Shown here in pieces: positions 19,942 to 28,748 of a stretch of DNA of 64,000 nt. Origin of the DNA: Naegleria lovaniensis (taxonomy: Eukaryota > Heterolobosea > Eutetramitea > Acrasida > Naegleriidae); the NCBI RefSeq assembly GCF_003324165.1, contig NW_025407886.1:28015-92014 (forward strand), written 5' to 3'. A program made the position numbers and the translations under genes. Within the stretch, counting starts at the first letter, position 1. Every line of letters starts with the position of its first letter. Under the pieces are notes generated by a model, which did no database searches, was not told the DNA's origin, and worked only from the letters and a program-made list of their open reading frames with translations.

Positions 19942-21345
19942 ATGCCTCCTTTGAACAACTCGGTTTTTTTAAAACTCACGCACCCTGTTGCTGGCACGAG
20001 CAACAACCGGCCCAACGTTTCAAATTTGAACGCTGGAGGGCCATGCCAACATTCATCTAGTGCTCCAAATTGTTCGTACGATAACAACCATTGCCATGAT
20101 CACAACAACCACAACAAGGCATATGTAAATCCTGTTCATCATCACGATCATGACATTCCGATCTATTCCAATCAAACCATGGAAATGATCCATGATGCAA
20201 TTATTTTATCAGAATTAAAATCACCAACTCCCGACGTTCATATTTTGTTTACACATTTTGATAAGAAATATTTTCATAACAAACTCGGTGCTTGTACGAC
20301 ATTGCGATGGAGTAGTAAAATGACTTTATGTGCTGGAATTTGCTACAGTCAATACCAAAAATTGACTATAACAAAAACTTATACTGGAAAAACGCCTGGT
20401 GATGTTGTGAAAAAGCAGGAACAGATTTCTCAAAGAGTTTGCACAATTTCACTTTCTGAAAAGCTATTGAAATTTAGACCTTCCATAGATACTATATCTA
20501 CCTTAATTCATGAAATGATTCATGCGTTTCTTTTCATTGATTCCAATGTGGTTGACAGGGAAGGACATGGTGATAACTTTAAATGGTGGATGAATTATAT
20601 TAATCGAGTGGAAGCAAATACTGGGATTCATATAACGATTTATCATAGTTTTCATGATGAGGTTGATTATTATAGACAACATCATTGGAAATGTGCAAAG
20701 TGCTCCATGCTAGTGAAGCGAGCCATGAATCGAGCTCCAAACAAGTACGACGACTGGTTTCCAGATCATGAGAAAAAATGTGGAGGAACTTTCATAAAAG
20801 TGAAAGAACCAGAGAAGAAGAAGGAAATTGATTCGAAAAAGAATTATGCTGGTATTCAAAAATCTAGAAAATTCATGGAATCTTTCTTGAAGAAGTCCAT
20901 TTCAACTAGTAGCTCGGCTTCGGCCTCATCATCTAAATCAGAATGCACTGACACCACGAAATCTACATCAACTTCACAAAAGCCAAAACTGTACTTGAAG
21001 AGAAAAGGAAGTGTATTGGATACAAAAAACATCAGTTTGTCATTGCCCTCCGTTGATTCCAATCCAACAAAACAAAGAGATACAGTCTTAAACAATCGGC
21101 ACGAAAAGTACTCTGATCTTAATGACATAATTTTAATTGATGATGAGAGCAGCACTAGAAATATCAGCACAACTACTATTGAAGTCATTGATTCTAGCGA
21201 CGATGATCTCGACAATTCTATCTCAGAAATTGTTATTGATAACAATGACGATGATTATATCCCACCTGAAAATGTAGTTATCGTCAACAACAATGATAGT
21301 ATTATAAGTGATGGTAGCAATGGAGATGATGTCATTATTTTGTAG
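19942..21345 (+). CDS. SPRTN: Spartan/SprT-like DNA-protein crosslink protease
   Basis: The 467-residue product (ATG at 19942 preferred to an upstream GTG) has a His/Asn-rich leader and then an SprT domain. The metalloprotease site is LIHEMIHAFLF (HEMIH at about 190-194) with the third zinc ligand in REGHGDNF (about 209). It continues as HITIYHSFHDEVDYYRQHHW, CAKCSMLVKRAMNRAP and HEKKCGGTFIKVKEP, which is the Spartan-specific zinc-binding extension. Spartan enzymes degrade proteins covalently trapped on DNA in the nucleus during replication. The C-terminal 150 residues lack a recognisable UBZ zinc finger; instead there are several hydrophobic-plus-acidic stretches (IILIDDES, IEVIDSSDDD, EIVIDNNDDD, NVVIVNNND, DDVIIL), each resembling a SUMO-interacting motif. 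That suggests recruitment by SUMO rather than ubiquitin, an inference. Confidence 0.93.
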   Translation: MPPLNNSVFLKLTHPVAGTSNNRPNVSNLNAGGPCQHSSSAPNCSYDNNHCHDHNNHNKAYVNPVHHHDHDIPIYSNQTMEMIHDAIILSELKSPTPDVHILFTHFDKKYFHNKLGACTTLRWSSKMTLCAGICYSQYQKLTITKTYTGKTPGDVVKKQEQISQRVCTISLSEKLLKFRPSIDTISTLIHEMIHAFLFIDSNVVDREGHGDNFKWWMNYINRVEANTGIHITIYHSFHDEVDYYRQHHWKCAKCSMLVKRAMNRAPNKYDDWFPDHEKKCGGTFIKVKEPEKKKEIDSKKNYAGIQKSRKFMESFLKKSISTSSSASASSSKSECTDTTKSTSTSQKPKLYLKRKGSVLDTKNISLSLPSVDSNPTKQRDTVLNNRHEKYSDLNDIILIDDESSTRNISTTTIEVIDSSDDDLDNSISEIVIDNNDDDYIPPENVVIVNNNDSIISDGSNGDDVIIL

Positions 21346-21365
21346 ATTTGGGCATATAACCTTTC

Positions 21366-22730
21366 TTAAAAAACATTATTCGATTTCAGTATTATTACGA
21401 CTATGCATGCTATCATTATCAATGCAAACAACCCGAACGATATTGACCAAAACGATATCCATCCTACTTTTTTCAGCTTGGCATTTCTAGACCTTAAAAT
21501 GCAAATCAATGGAGCTGCAATCAATAACGGAGGGAAAATTACACCAAAACAAATACCCCCAATAACCAACCATATAATATTGAGATCTTTTACGTGATCC
21601 TCATGGCATTGATAGCAAATGGTATTTTGTATGACATTTCTATGGTACAATATTTTCATAATGCATGGAATTTCTTTCAAATCTACTTGACATTTCTGAC
21701 AGATGAACTCATTGCAAAAGGTGCATTTACCACTTCCTTTCATGTCAAGATGATTTTTACACATACCCGTAGACGCTGGACGCTTACTGGAGTCAATAGG
21801 ATCCATGACGGAGCTTTGAGAGCTTGTGCTACTGATATCTGTGACATTACTTTTCGTTCTGATCATTTTCTTTGGAGTAGACACACATGTTTCAGCAATT
21901 ACATTGTTCGTAGTCAATAAGGCTGTTTTTTGATTGGTTGCTAATGTTTTCATTTCGTCCTCACTCCCAGCTGTTTTAAGGGAATTTGTTGATTCAATTT
22001 TGTCCAGAGATTTGTCTGTGACAAGATCATACTCCTGCTCCTCATCACCCATGTGAAACGATTCCTCTCTGAGATTGTCTGAACTGTTGTGATGTTGCGA
22101 CCTGATATTACCAAGCACATGCGTGCCTTTTTCTCGTACATTTGCCACATCATTGTGAATATTTACAGAGTTGTGAAATATTACATAACCCTCATTTGTG
22201 AAACTCAATTCGTCGTTTCTTTCCATGTGATACGAAATATTGTGTAATTGCTGTTGTTCATTGGGCGAGCCATGAGACAGTAAATGAGCTTGAACATGAT
22301 TCGTTGGAGGAGCTACCGTAATTTTCAAATCTGAAGCTTTGGCAAATTGAGGATTTTTGTTGTGATGGTGCTGAATGTGATGGTGATTGCAGTGCAACGT
22401 TCTAACACTCGGATTCGAAACGCTCAGTAGCGAGTCGGAAAGTGTGGCAGGAGAAGAGATGGTCGAAGAGGAGAGTGAAAGAATAATCTGAGGCACTGGT
22501 TGGTCCCGATGATGAGTAGGGCTTTGATTTGTGGGGTTTGGCAATGTTTGTGGCGTTGTTTGTGTATTCAATGGGCCGTCCTCATGTTTCGTTGTTGTGA
22601 TTGCAGCATTGTTCGTGGAATGATGATGATTTGTATGACCCATATCAGCAATTCCGATGTGGCCAGTTATTACTGTCTCTTGAGAGGATGCATCATCTTC
22701 TTCGTCTCGCAATTTCGTGAAGCGCACCAT
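21366..22730 (-). CDS. Zinc-binding protein with two C-terminal membrane segments
   Basis: A 454-residue protein without introns, unrecognised as a whole. The first 300 residues are low complexity, rich in His, Asn, Ser and Thr (for example HNKNPQFAKASD preceded by a His-rich HHHIQHHHN). A compact Cys/His region follows (CKNHLDMKGSGKCTFCNEF, ICQKC, then TICYQCHEDH), whose C/H spacing recalls a B-box or treble-clef zinc fold. Two strongly hydrophobic segments come next (IIWLVIGGICFGVIFPPLLI and WISFWSISFGLFALIMIACI), separated by a basic loop RSRNAKLKK. It is likely anchored in an internal or plasma membrane with its long N-terminus in the cytosol. Possible roles include membrane-associated ubiquitin-type adaptor, but no RING pattern is complete. 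It ends tail to tail with the Spartan gene, 20 bp apart. Confidence 0.78.
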   Translation of the reverse strand: MVRFTKLRDEEDDASSQETVITGHIGIADMGHTNHHHSTNNAAITTTKHEDGPLNTQTTPQTLPNPTNQSPTHHRDQPVPQIILSLSSSTISSPATLSDSLLSVSNPSVRTLHCNHHHIQHHHNKNPQFAKASDLKITVAPPTNHVQAHLLSHGSPNEQQQLHNISYHMERNDELSFTNEGYVIFHNSVNIHNDVANVREKGTHVLGNIRSQHHNSSDNLREESFHMGDEEQEYDLVTDKSLDKIESTNSLKTAGSEDEMKTLATNQKTALLTTNNVIAETCVSTPKKMIRTKSNVTDISSTSSQSSVMDPIDSSKRPASTGMCKNHLDMKGSGKCTFCNEFICQKCQVDLKEIPCIMKILYHRNVIQNTICYQCHEDHVKDLNIIWLVIGGICFGVIFPPLLIAAPLICILRSRNAKLKKVGWISFWSISFGLFALIMIACIVVIILKSNNVF

Positions 22731-22869
22731 GATGATGTGTATGGTTCAATGAATGAAAGTGGCCGATTTGTTTTTGACCTCCAACACAGTTTCTTTTTTA
22801 GAAATTTTGATGTTGTAAAAGGCTTGTTGCGTTGTAATGTGAGAGTGAACTTGAAATTTCCAACAAAAA

Positions 22870-23670
22870 ATGTCTCAACACGCCTACCTCTTTCCGTCTC
22901 ACAAACTTCAAGCACTTCCCACTACAGCCAACAACAACGGATCAATCATCCTCATTGCATGTGGAAGTTTCAATCCTATCACCAATTCACACCTCCGAAT
23001 GTTTGAAACAGCTCGGGACTATCTCCAAAACGAAGAAAAGCTCTCCGTATTGGGAGGTTTCATCTCTCCAGTTCATCAGGACTATGCTAAAAGAAAGCCA
23101 ACACTTATAGAGGCTCATCATCGAGTGGAAATGTGTAAATTGGCTGTCTCTGATTCGGATTGGGTGGATATTGATTTGTGGGAAGTGAATCAAAACGAAT
23201 ACAGTCGAACTTTATTTGTGTTAAAACATTTCACCGAGGAAATTGAAAAGCTTTATTCTCCTGAGAGTTGTTTGCAACATCAAGTGAGAATCATGTTATT
23301 GTGTGGAGCTGATTTATTAGAATCTTTTGTGAAACCAGGTGTTTGGATTCCAGAACAAGTGGAATATATTCTTTCAACATATGGTGTGTGTTGTATTGAA
23401 AGAGATGGAATTTCAATTTCGAAAATAATTTTTGAACACGATGTTTTGTACAAACACAGAAAAAACATTCATGTCATACCAGAATGGATTATCAATGATG
23501 TGAGCTCAACAAAAGTGAGACAACTTGTCAGAAGAAATCACTCGATCAAGTATTATGTTGCTGACAAGGTAGCTGAGTACATCAAGAATCATCAATTGTA
23601 TTTGGCTGAACAAACTTCAACCAATTCTACGAATAGTCATGCAGTAGTATTTGAAAATAAACAATTATAA
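22870..23670 (+). CDS. NMNAT: Nicotinamide-nucleotide adenylyltransferase (NMNAT)
   Basis: The 266-residue product has the nucleotidyltransferase start motif ACGSFNPITNSHLRMFE (about 33-49, with the conserved GxFxPxTxxH pattern), then GGFISPVHQDYAKRKPTLIE, SDWVDIDLWEVNQNE, LLCGADLLESFVKPGVW and INDVSSTKVRQLVR. The last is the ISSTxxR signature that contacts the triphosphate. It joins NMN (or nicotinic acid mononucleotide) with ATP to make NAD(+) or deamido-NAD, the last shared step of NAD synthesis. Length and motifs match eukaryotic NMNAT1-3. There is no obvious nuclear or mitochondrial signal; the first 30 residues are a short Asn/Ala-rich stretch. It is divergent from the zinc-binding membrane protein gene, with 139 bp between start codons. 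Confidence 0.95.
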   Translation: MSQHAYLFPSHKLQALPTTANNNGSIILIACGSFNPITNSHLRMFETARDYLQNEEKLSVLGGFISPVHQDYAKRKPTLIEAHHRVEMCKLAVSDSDWVDIDLWEVNQNEYSRTLFVLKHFTEEIEKLYSPESCLQHQVRIMLLCGADLLESFVKPGVWIPEQVEYILSTYGVCCIERDGISISKIIFEHDVLYKHRKNIHVIPEWIINDVSSTKVRQLVRRNHSIKYYVADKVAEYIKNHQLYLAEQTSTNSTNSHAVVFENKQL

Positions 23671-23876
23671 AGGGAGTGTCATCGATTTTTTGTGACTCGA
23701 CCGAAATGCTTGGTTTTTATGATCTGAAACTAAAGAATACACATACTTTTTGATTAACCACATTGAATTGACGAGCGGGAAGAGTGATGGACACAGGTGT
23801 TGTATTCGACATTAAGGATGACATTTGTGTCACAAACACATCGCTATAGAAAGAGGAACGCAATTGTTTACGATAA

Positions 23877-24188
23877 ATGAAAGTCAGTATTTACACTGCC
23901 TTGATTACCAGCTTGATTTTGATAAGTAATCAAGTTACGAGCATGACCTTTGACATCATTTGCCAACACACAAGTGCAACCCAAAGTCCAAAGCAGCTGA
24001 CGGTTCCAAATTTGTACCCAGTGCCCGTTTCGAAAAAGAGCAAAAAAACATCCCACTTCTTCTCCGTTCACCCATTCTTCGAACCAACGGCCACTGATTT
24101 ACCGAAACAAGAAAATTTGATTGACTTGTTCTTTTACTTGAGAGCATTCGGAAGAGAGAGTGTATGGTATTATTTCATTCATGATTAG
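23877..24188 (+). CDS. Possible small secreted protein
   Basis: A 103-codon frame starts with a good signal-peptide-like head, MKVSIYTALITSLILISNQV, followed by a polar stretch with one CQH and a Lys/Ser patch. I recognise no family, and only two cysteines occur. The opposite strand also carries 60-70 codon frames here. It stands in the 547-bp gap between NMNAT and the next gene and could be a genuine short gene or chance. Confidence 0.35.
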   Translation: MKVSIYTALITSLILISNQVTSMTFDIICQHTSATQSPKQLTVPNLYPVPVSKKSKKTSHFFSVHPFFEPTATDLPKQENLIDLFFYLRAFGRESVWYYFIHD

Positions 24189-24217
24189 ATCCTCCTGTAG
24201 TAGTTGGAAGAAACACT

Positions 24218-25276
24218 ATGAGCACCGATTCGGATTGTAATTCAAAAACACCACCGGAGACATCATCAAATACAAGCGTTAATAATAACAATAGTAATAG
24301 CAATAATAATAATCAACATAATCGTGAACAACACTCAGTTGAAAATACTAGTATCAGTAACGAGGAAATGAAACAGCCTTCCATATCATCAATAACACCC
24401 ATGAGCAATAATTTCAAAACTACGACAACAACAACAGGTTCCACAATGACCATAACAAGTAACGTGCATTCCTCATCATCCCACGATCCAACACCACCAT
24501 CATCATCAACCATTTTACCTCCATTGTCCTCGCTTCAACTGTTCAATCTACCACGCACAACAGCAAACCATCAGGAAAGGAAACAAGTGTATTCAGACAG
24601 CGATTTACGGAGTGGCTTGCCTCCGATAATGTCCTCCACAACACACGAAAATTTCAAAAAGCAGATCATCACAAATTCAACGTCAAATATTGGAATCATT
24701 TCAGGCGAAATGCCACAATCTCCGCTCTCCACTCACAACGGCAGCAAGGAGAGCCTTCGATCGAGCGCTTCTTCTGATGACCCAAATAAGATTCAAACCT
24801 GTACCTTACACAATCTACCAACATTTGACTCTAACTCTAATTCTCCACTCAGTATGGAAGATAATTCAGCATTCAAACATCAAATGTACAAGGAACAATT
24901 TAAAAAGTATGTCACACAATACAAGAGAAGATACAAGAAAGTTGTCATCTCCAAAACCCCAGAGCAACAAAAAACTATCCTCACGAAATTGTTAAACTTT
25001 CAAGGTGGACAGTTTTTTTCAAACTTACAACACACACAGAAGAATCATTTGGTCATACAAGCGTGCATGCAAGAAGGAGACCAAGTATTAGATTTGGCCG
25101 TGTTGGTCACAAGAAAAAGAATCAGTGCAAAACCGAAGCTTGAAGATTTTTCGTTTAACATGGTGGTTTTATCAAATTCCACAACACTTTTGCCACGAAC
25201 GCACGCCACCAAGTCTGTATCATTCGACAGTACCTCGGTTGATCAACTCGAGTCTAAGCCAATGCAACAACGGTGA
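24218..25276 (+). CDS. Unrecognised protein with Asn/Ser/Thr-rich N-terminus and small conserved-looking C-terminal domain
   Basis: A 352-residue protein without introns. About 220 residues are Asn/Ser/Thr/Gln/Pro-rich low complexity. The remaining part is a compact, basic, ordered-looking region: YKEQFKKYVTQYKRRYKKVV, then TPEQQKTILTKLLNFQGGQF, then LVIQACMQEGDQVLDLAVLV. The N-terminal part of this region looks like amphipathic helices. I recognise no family and do not assign a function. No signal peptide or membrane segment is present, so a cytosolic or nuclear site is likely. Confidence 0.75.
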   Translation: MSTDSDCNSKTPPETSSNTSVNNNNSNSNNNNQHNREQHSVENTSISNEEMKQPSISSITPMSNNFKTTTTTTGSTMTITSNVHSSSSHDPTPPSSSTILPPLSSLQLFNLPRTTANHQERKQVYSDSDLRSGLPPIMSSTTHENFKKQIITNSTSNIGIISGEMPQSPLSTHNGSKESLRSSASSDDPNKIQTCTLHNLPTFDSNSNSPLSMEDNSAFKHQMYKEQFKKYVTQYKRRYKKVVISKTPEQQKTILTKLLNFQGGQFFSNLQHTQKNHLVIQACMQEGDQVLDLAVLVTRKRISAKPKLEDFSFNMVVLSNSTTLLPRTHATKSVSFDSTSVDQLESKPMQQR

Positions 25277-25445
25277 AGTGTTTTTTCACACCTAAGATTA
25301 CGTTTCCTTGCAAGACGCACCTCGCTGATGTCATGACCCTTCCCAAATTACATTTACCAGTTTAATGATGAATGTAAACAACAAGTTTAACATGTTCTTA
25401 CAAAACAACACTCTTCTTTTGTAAGATTAAAACTCAATCAAAATC

Positions 25446-27482
25446 ATGGAACATTTTCATGTCCACATACAAGCTTGTGAATTCCCTCCCAAACATTTAA
25501 CATTAAAAATGAAAAGACATGCTCAAATAATTGCTTTGAATCATCATCGTTGCTCGGATGCCTCTCACCATACTTATTGTCATGGCATCAACACGGGAAA
25601 ACCAACATGTAGACTTTATGGCAATTCATCATCACATTCAGATCATCATCATGACCACCTCATCCAAAATAATCAAATTGGGAATGGTTTGTTGGAAACA
25701 AAAAATATACATCGGAAACGATCCTATCATATCAGTTTAACCAATATTACACGAAGACCAGCGTCCTCCTCAAGGCAATCCACAATGGATGAAGGATTAT
25801 CAACATTTTCATTCAATGCCAAAACTTTTTCCGAAGGTTTAAGAAGATACTTTGAACAGCCTTCTTCCAATCCCATTGAAGAAGAGCAAATTGAGAAAAT
25901 ATCAGCCATTCCAAGCGCTGCTGAGAATCTAGTCATGCAATTAAACATGTCTGATGTGATGAAATATCAACCTCATCCGTTTTTCCTCACCAAATTAAGA
26001 TCATATATTGAAGATGGATTGGAGAAGGTGAACAAACAGCCATCCGTTGGAGCCAAGAATGCAGATGCTTTTGCATTCTTTGTAACGGGAGGAAAAGGCA
26101 CTGGTCGAACAAGAAATACCATCGAAGCTGTGGAAATGTGCGCACAAGAATATAGACACCAATTTAAGAAAATCATGTACTTGTATTTACCGTTTTTGAA
26201 TATGTGTCCTTTAGAGGAGGAAGAGGAGATGTTTGGGGCACAAGAGCTCTTAAATTATGATCAATCAAAAAAGTTGATTACAGCCAGAATGCTTTATTCA
26301 TATTTTACACAAGTGATTGAAAAGCCTTTGGTTATGCCATATCGACATTTTCTGGATCATTGCTTTCACTTTATTCCTGAAGATATTAGCTTGGCTACCG
26401 AAATTATTAGATACGACTCTCGCTTGAATAGTGACGAAGAATTATATCTTTTCATGATTCTGGATGATTGTGACGAGTTGTTGCGATACACCATGCAGAA
26501 TTACACTCTAAAACCATTTAGCTTTTTACTTCGAGTATTTAACGATCTACCTGCAATATTTAAGGACAGAACCAATACAATCTATGCACCTATCATGATT
26601 GGTACAAATATTGAAGGAATGGTTAATGAGTGGGTTCATAAGCTAGGTCCCACTCGATCCACCTATGCAGGTAGTTCATACCAAAAAAACGAAACTTTTA
26701 CCACGTCACAATTTCCGCTTCTCTCGAAAGAACAAGTAGAACAAATAATGGACAATATGTTTGAAAAGAAGGGCCACATTGTCATTGAAGATGAAAATGG
26801 AAATGGCCATTTTATTGACAAGGCCAATTGGAGAAGTTCTAAATCTTTAACAACAGCACTAAGCATGATTGGGGGCCATCCACTGGCTCTAGAATATTTC
26901 TTATTGTTCATTGCGTCTGTACATTATTTGCATAAGGATTTTTGCAATTTTCAATATGCTATTGAAAGAACAAAATATGAGCTCAAGGCAAATCAGTACA
27001 ATTTTACAGAATTGGCTAGGAAAAATACAGACAACCAAATTGAAAAAATTATTGTGAGCACCATTTCGGGTCGAGAAATTCTCGAAGTGACAGGAATGAA
27101 AACCTACGAATTTTCACACTTTTCCACCTATTTCAATTCGGGAATTGTTTTCCCCATGATTAAGAAGGAGGATGAAACCATATTTTTCAACAATTTTCAC
27201 AATCTGGAACGAGCGGTGCGTGTGCCATTCATTTTCTTAGATGAGCTGATCGAGCAAATTCCTGAAGAGACCAAAAACAAACAAGTATTTAGGTCGTTGT
27301 GTGTCTCGTTGAAAGAGCTGTTTGATTTGAATCTATTAGACAAGAATGGAAAGATTGAGACAGTAGAGAAACAAAAGAGAGAGGCTTGGAAAGTTCTTGC
27401 AAAAGCCATTGAGAGCTTGAAAATTTCAGAGATTGATTCGCCTTATATTCGTGATTTACTTTCGTGGCAAACCGAAAGATAG
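25446..27482 (+). CDS. P-loop NTPase-like protein with variant Walker A
   Basis: A 678-residue protein without introns. A His-rich N-terminal stretch (about 30-75) is followed by an ordered region beginning near residue 150. FFVTGGKGTGRTRNTIEAVE (about 211-230) looks like a Walker A loop but with Arg where Lys is normal (GGKGTGRT). LFMILDDCDELL (about 335-346) fits a Walker B strand with acidic residues. LSMIGGHPLALEYFLLFIAS resembles the GxPLA motif of STAND-type NTPases, so the order Walker A, Walker B, GHPLA suggests a STAND/AAA-like ATPase, although the family is not certain. Repeats or an effector domain at the C-terminus are not obvious. Possible roles are innate sensing or a scaffold; nothing further can be read. 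Confidence 0.8.
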   Translation: MEHFHVHIQACEFPPKHLTLKMKRHAQIIALNHHRCSDASHHTYCHGINTGKPTCRLYGNSSSHSDHHHDHLIQNNQIGNGLLETKNIHRKRSYHISLTNITRRPASSSRQSTMDEGLSTFSFNAKTFSEGLRRYFEQPSSNPIEEEQIEKISAIPSAAENLVMQLNMSDVMKYQPHPFFLTKLRSYIEDGLEKVNKQPSVGAKNADAFAFFVTGGKGTGRTRNTIEAVEMCAQEYRHQFKKIMYLYLPFLNMCPLEEEEEMFGAQELLNYDQSKKLITARMLYSYFTQVIEKPLVMPYRHFLDHCFHFIPEDISLATEIIRYDSRLNSDEELYLFMILDDCDELLRYTMQNYTLKPFSFLLRVFNDLPAIFKDRTNTIYAPIMIGTNIEGMVNEWVHKLGPTRSTYAGSSYQKNETFTTSQFPLLSKEQVEQIMDNMFEKKGHIVIEDENGNGHFIDKANWRSSKSLTTALSMIGGHPLALEYFLLFIASVHYLHKDFCNFQYAIERTKYELKANQYNFTELARKNTDNQIEKIIVSTISGREILEVTGMKTYEFSHFSTYFNSGIVFPMIKKEDETIFFNNFHNLERAVRVPFIFLDELIEQIPEETKNKQVFRSLCVSLKELFDLNLLDKNGKIETVEKQKREAWKVLAKAIESLKISEIDSPYIRDLLSWQTER

Positions 27483-27533
27483 TACACACAGCTACTTTCT
27501 TCCGAATAAATTGGTATATTTGGTGCTTTTGGT

Positions 27534-28241
27534 TTACAGAATATCCATCATGTCGTTTTTCTTGCTTGTCTTGTTAGCTGCACTAGTTGTTTCCTTAGAT
27601 TGTTCTTTTTGTTTGTTTTGAGCTTCTTGCTTTTTCATTCTTGTGGCGTCAATGTTTGAAATAAATTCATACCAAGTGGTTCTATCTCCAGCCTTATTTT
27701 TCTTGTCTTTCTTGGATTTCTTCTCAGATATATCCGTAGATACAGAAGATGTTGTTGGTGTTTTCAATAAATTAGCCTTAATAATTTCTAGCATTTTCAC
27801 AATATCATCCTCATTGTATCGTGATTCACAGCTATCAATAATCTTTTCAAAATTGGAATGTCATTTTCAATGGGTGTTTGACCATGTTGCCCAATTAATA
27901 ATTTCCTCGCAAATACGTTAAAATCACACCTGAAACATACCGAGTGAATTTCAACAAGTGACGATGGAGGATTATTCACCATTAGCATCTTTTCCAACTT
28001 GGTTAACCGATAAGGCTCCAACTCTTTAAGTAAATTTCGAATCGTTTCTTCACTTTGATATTTCACTGTTGTTTGCTTGTCAAAATAATACAATAAACGA
28101 CATTCAAAATCCAGCAAGGGATCTCGATTTCTTTTAAAATTAAATTCTCTCACTCCAAATTTTTCCTTCCGAAATTCAAAATGTTGTTCCACTACTTGTT
28201 TCACCTCGAAATTGGTCAACGGATACTCATCTACTTTTAAT
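27534..28241 (-). CDS. RNA polymerase III subunit RPC9 (CRCP-like), 5' end unresolved
   Basis: Model: complement of 27941-28241 and 27534-27842, 98-bp intron (GTATGT donor, TTGAAAAG acceptor). Splicing gives EIHS joined to IIDSCESRYNEDDIVKML. The sequence NLLKELEPYRLTKLEKMLMV and NNPPSSLVEIHS matches the RPC9/CRCP/Rpb4 pattern (phk/yLTKaEklqllNxxPxxxVEi). RPC9 pairs with RPC8 in the stalk of RNA polymerase III, which makes tRNA and 5S RNA. The C-terminus has a Lys-rich low-complexity tail, SEKKSKKDKKNKAGD. The first exon is not found: the frame reaches a likely acceptor at 28242 (CAATTAG) without an ATG, so a short upstream exon is expected. A Pol II Rpb4 role is less likely given the HRDC-like LTKLEK context. 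Confidence 0.75.
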
Positions 28242-28748
28242 CTAATTGATATAAAGTCCGGAAGTGATAAAAATTAGCAAATTGTTTTTAAAATTAGATT
28301 AAAATTAGTTTTTGTGTTTGGAATCATCGGATTGTTATTATTTTCAGGCCACAAGTGTATCATTGATCGACATTGCGTTAGAATCATCATCATCACATGG
28401 TTAGGATAAAACTAATTTTAAAAAAAATAGGAATGAACATCCAAAACCTACATTTTCATTTTTTTTTTGAAATTGCACTTTTTCCAAGTCTCTGCAAAAT
28501 GTTGAGCTATTTATCCCCTTGTCTTGTTTGATTACGACAAAACAGCTCTCCAATGTGTCAACAAGGAAACGGTTTCTTAATTCCTCCAATGATTGTGAAA
28601 GGAATCTGCCTATCTTTAACATGAAAAATTAATGTAATAAATGAATTCGGCCAAGTATTTATGAACGCTCAATTGTGATTTGTAGGTTGGATTGAGAACG
28701 ATTATTTGATGATTATATTAGCAATATTCAAGCCATTCGTTTTAATCT
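28242..28748. other. A/T-rich spacer upstream of RPC9
   Basis: About 500 bp that should contain the missing first exon and promoter of the RPC9 gene. A 73-codon minus-strand frame with ATG (28401-28622, starting MLKIGRFLSQSL) has no recognised motif and is not called. No RNA gene was recognised. Confidence 0.4.

Noticed and set aside
23868-24147. Minus-strand frames of 63-67 codons opposite the small secreted ORF
   Set aside because: No motif and poorer start context than the plus-strand frame with a signal peptide.
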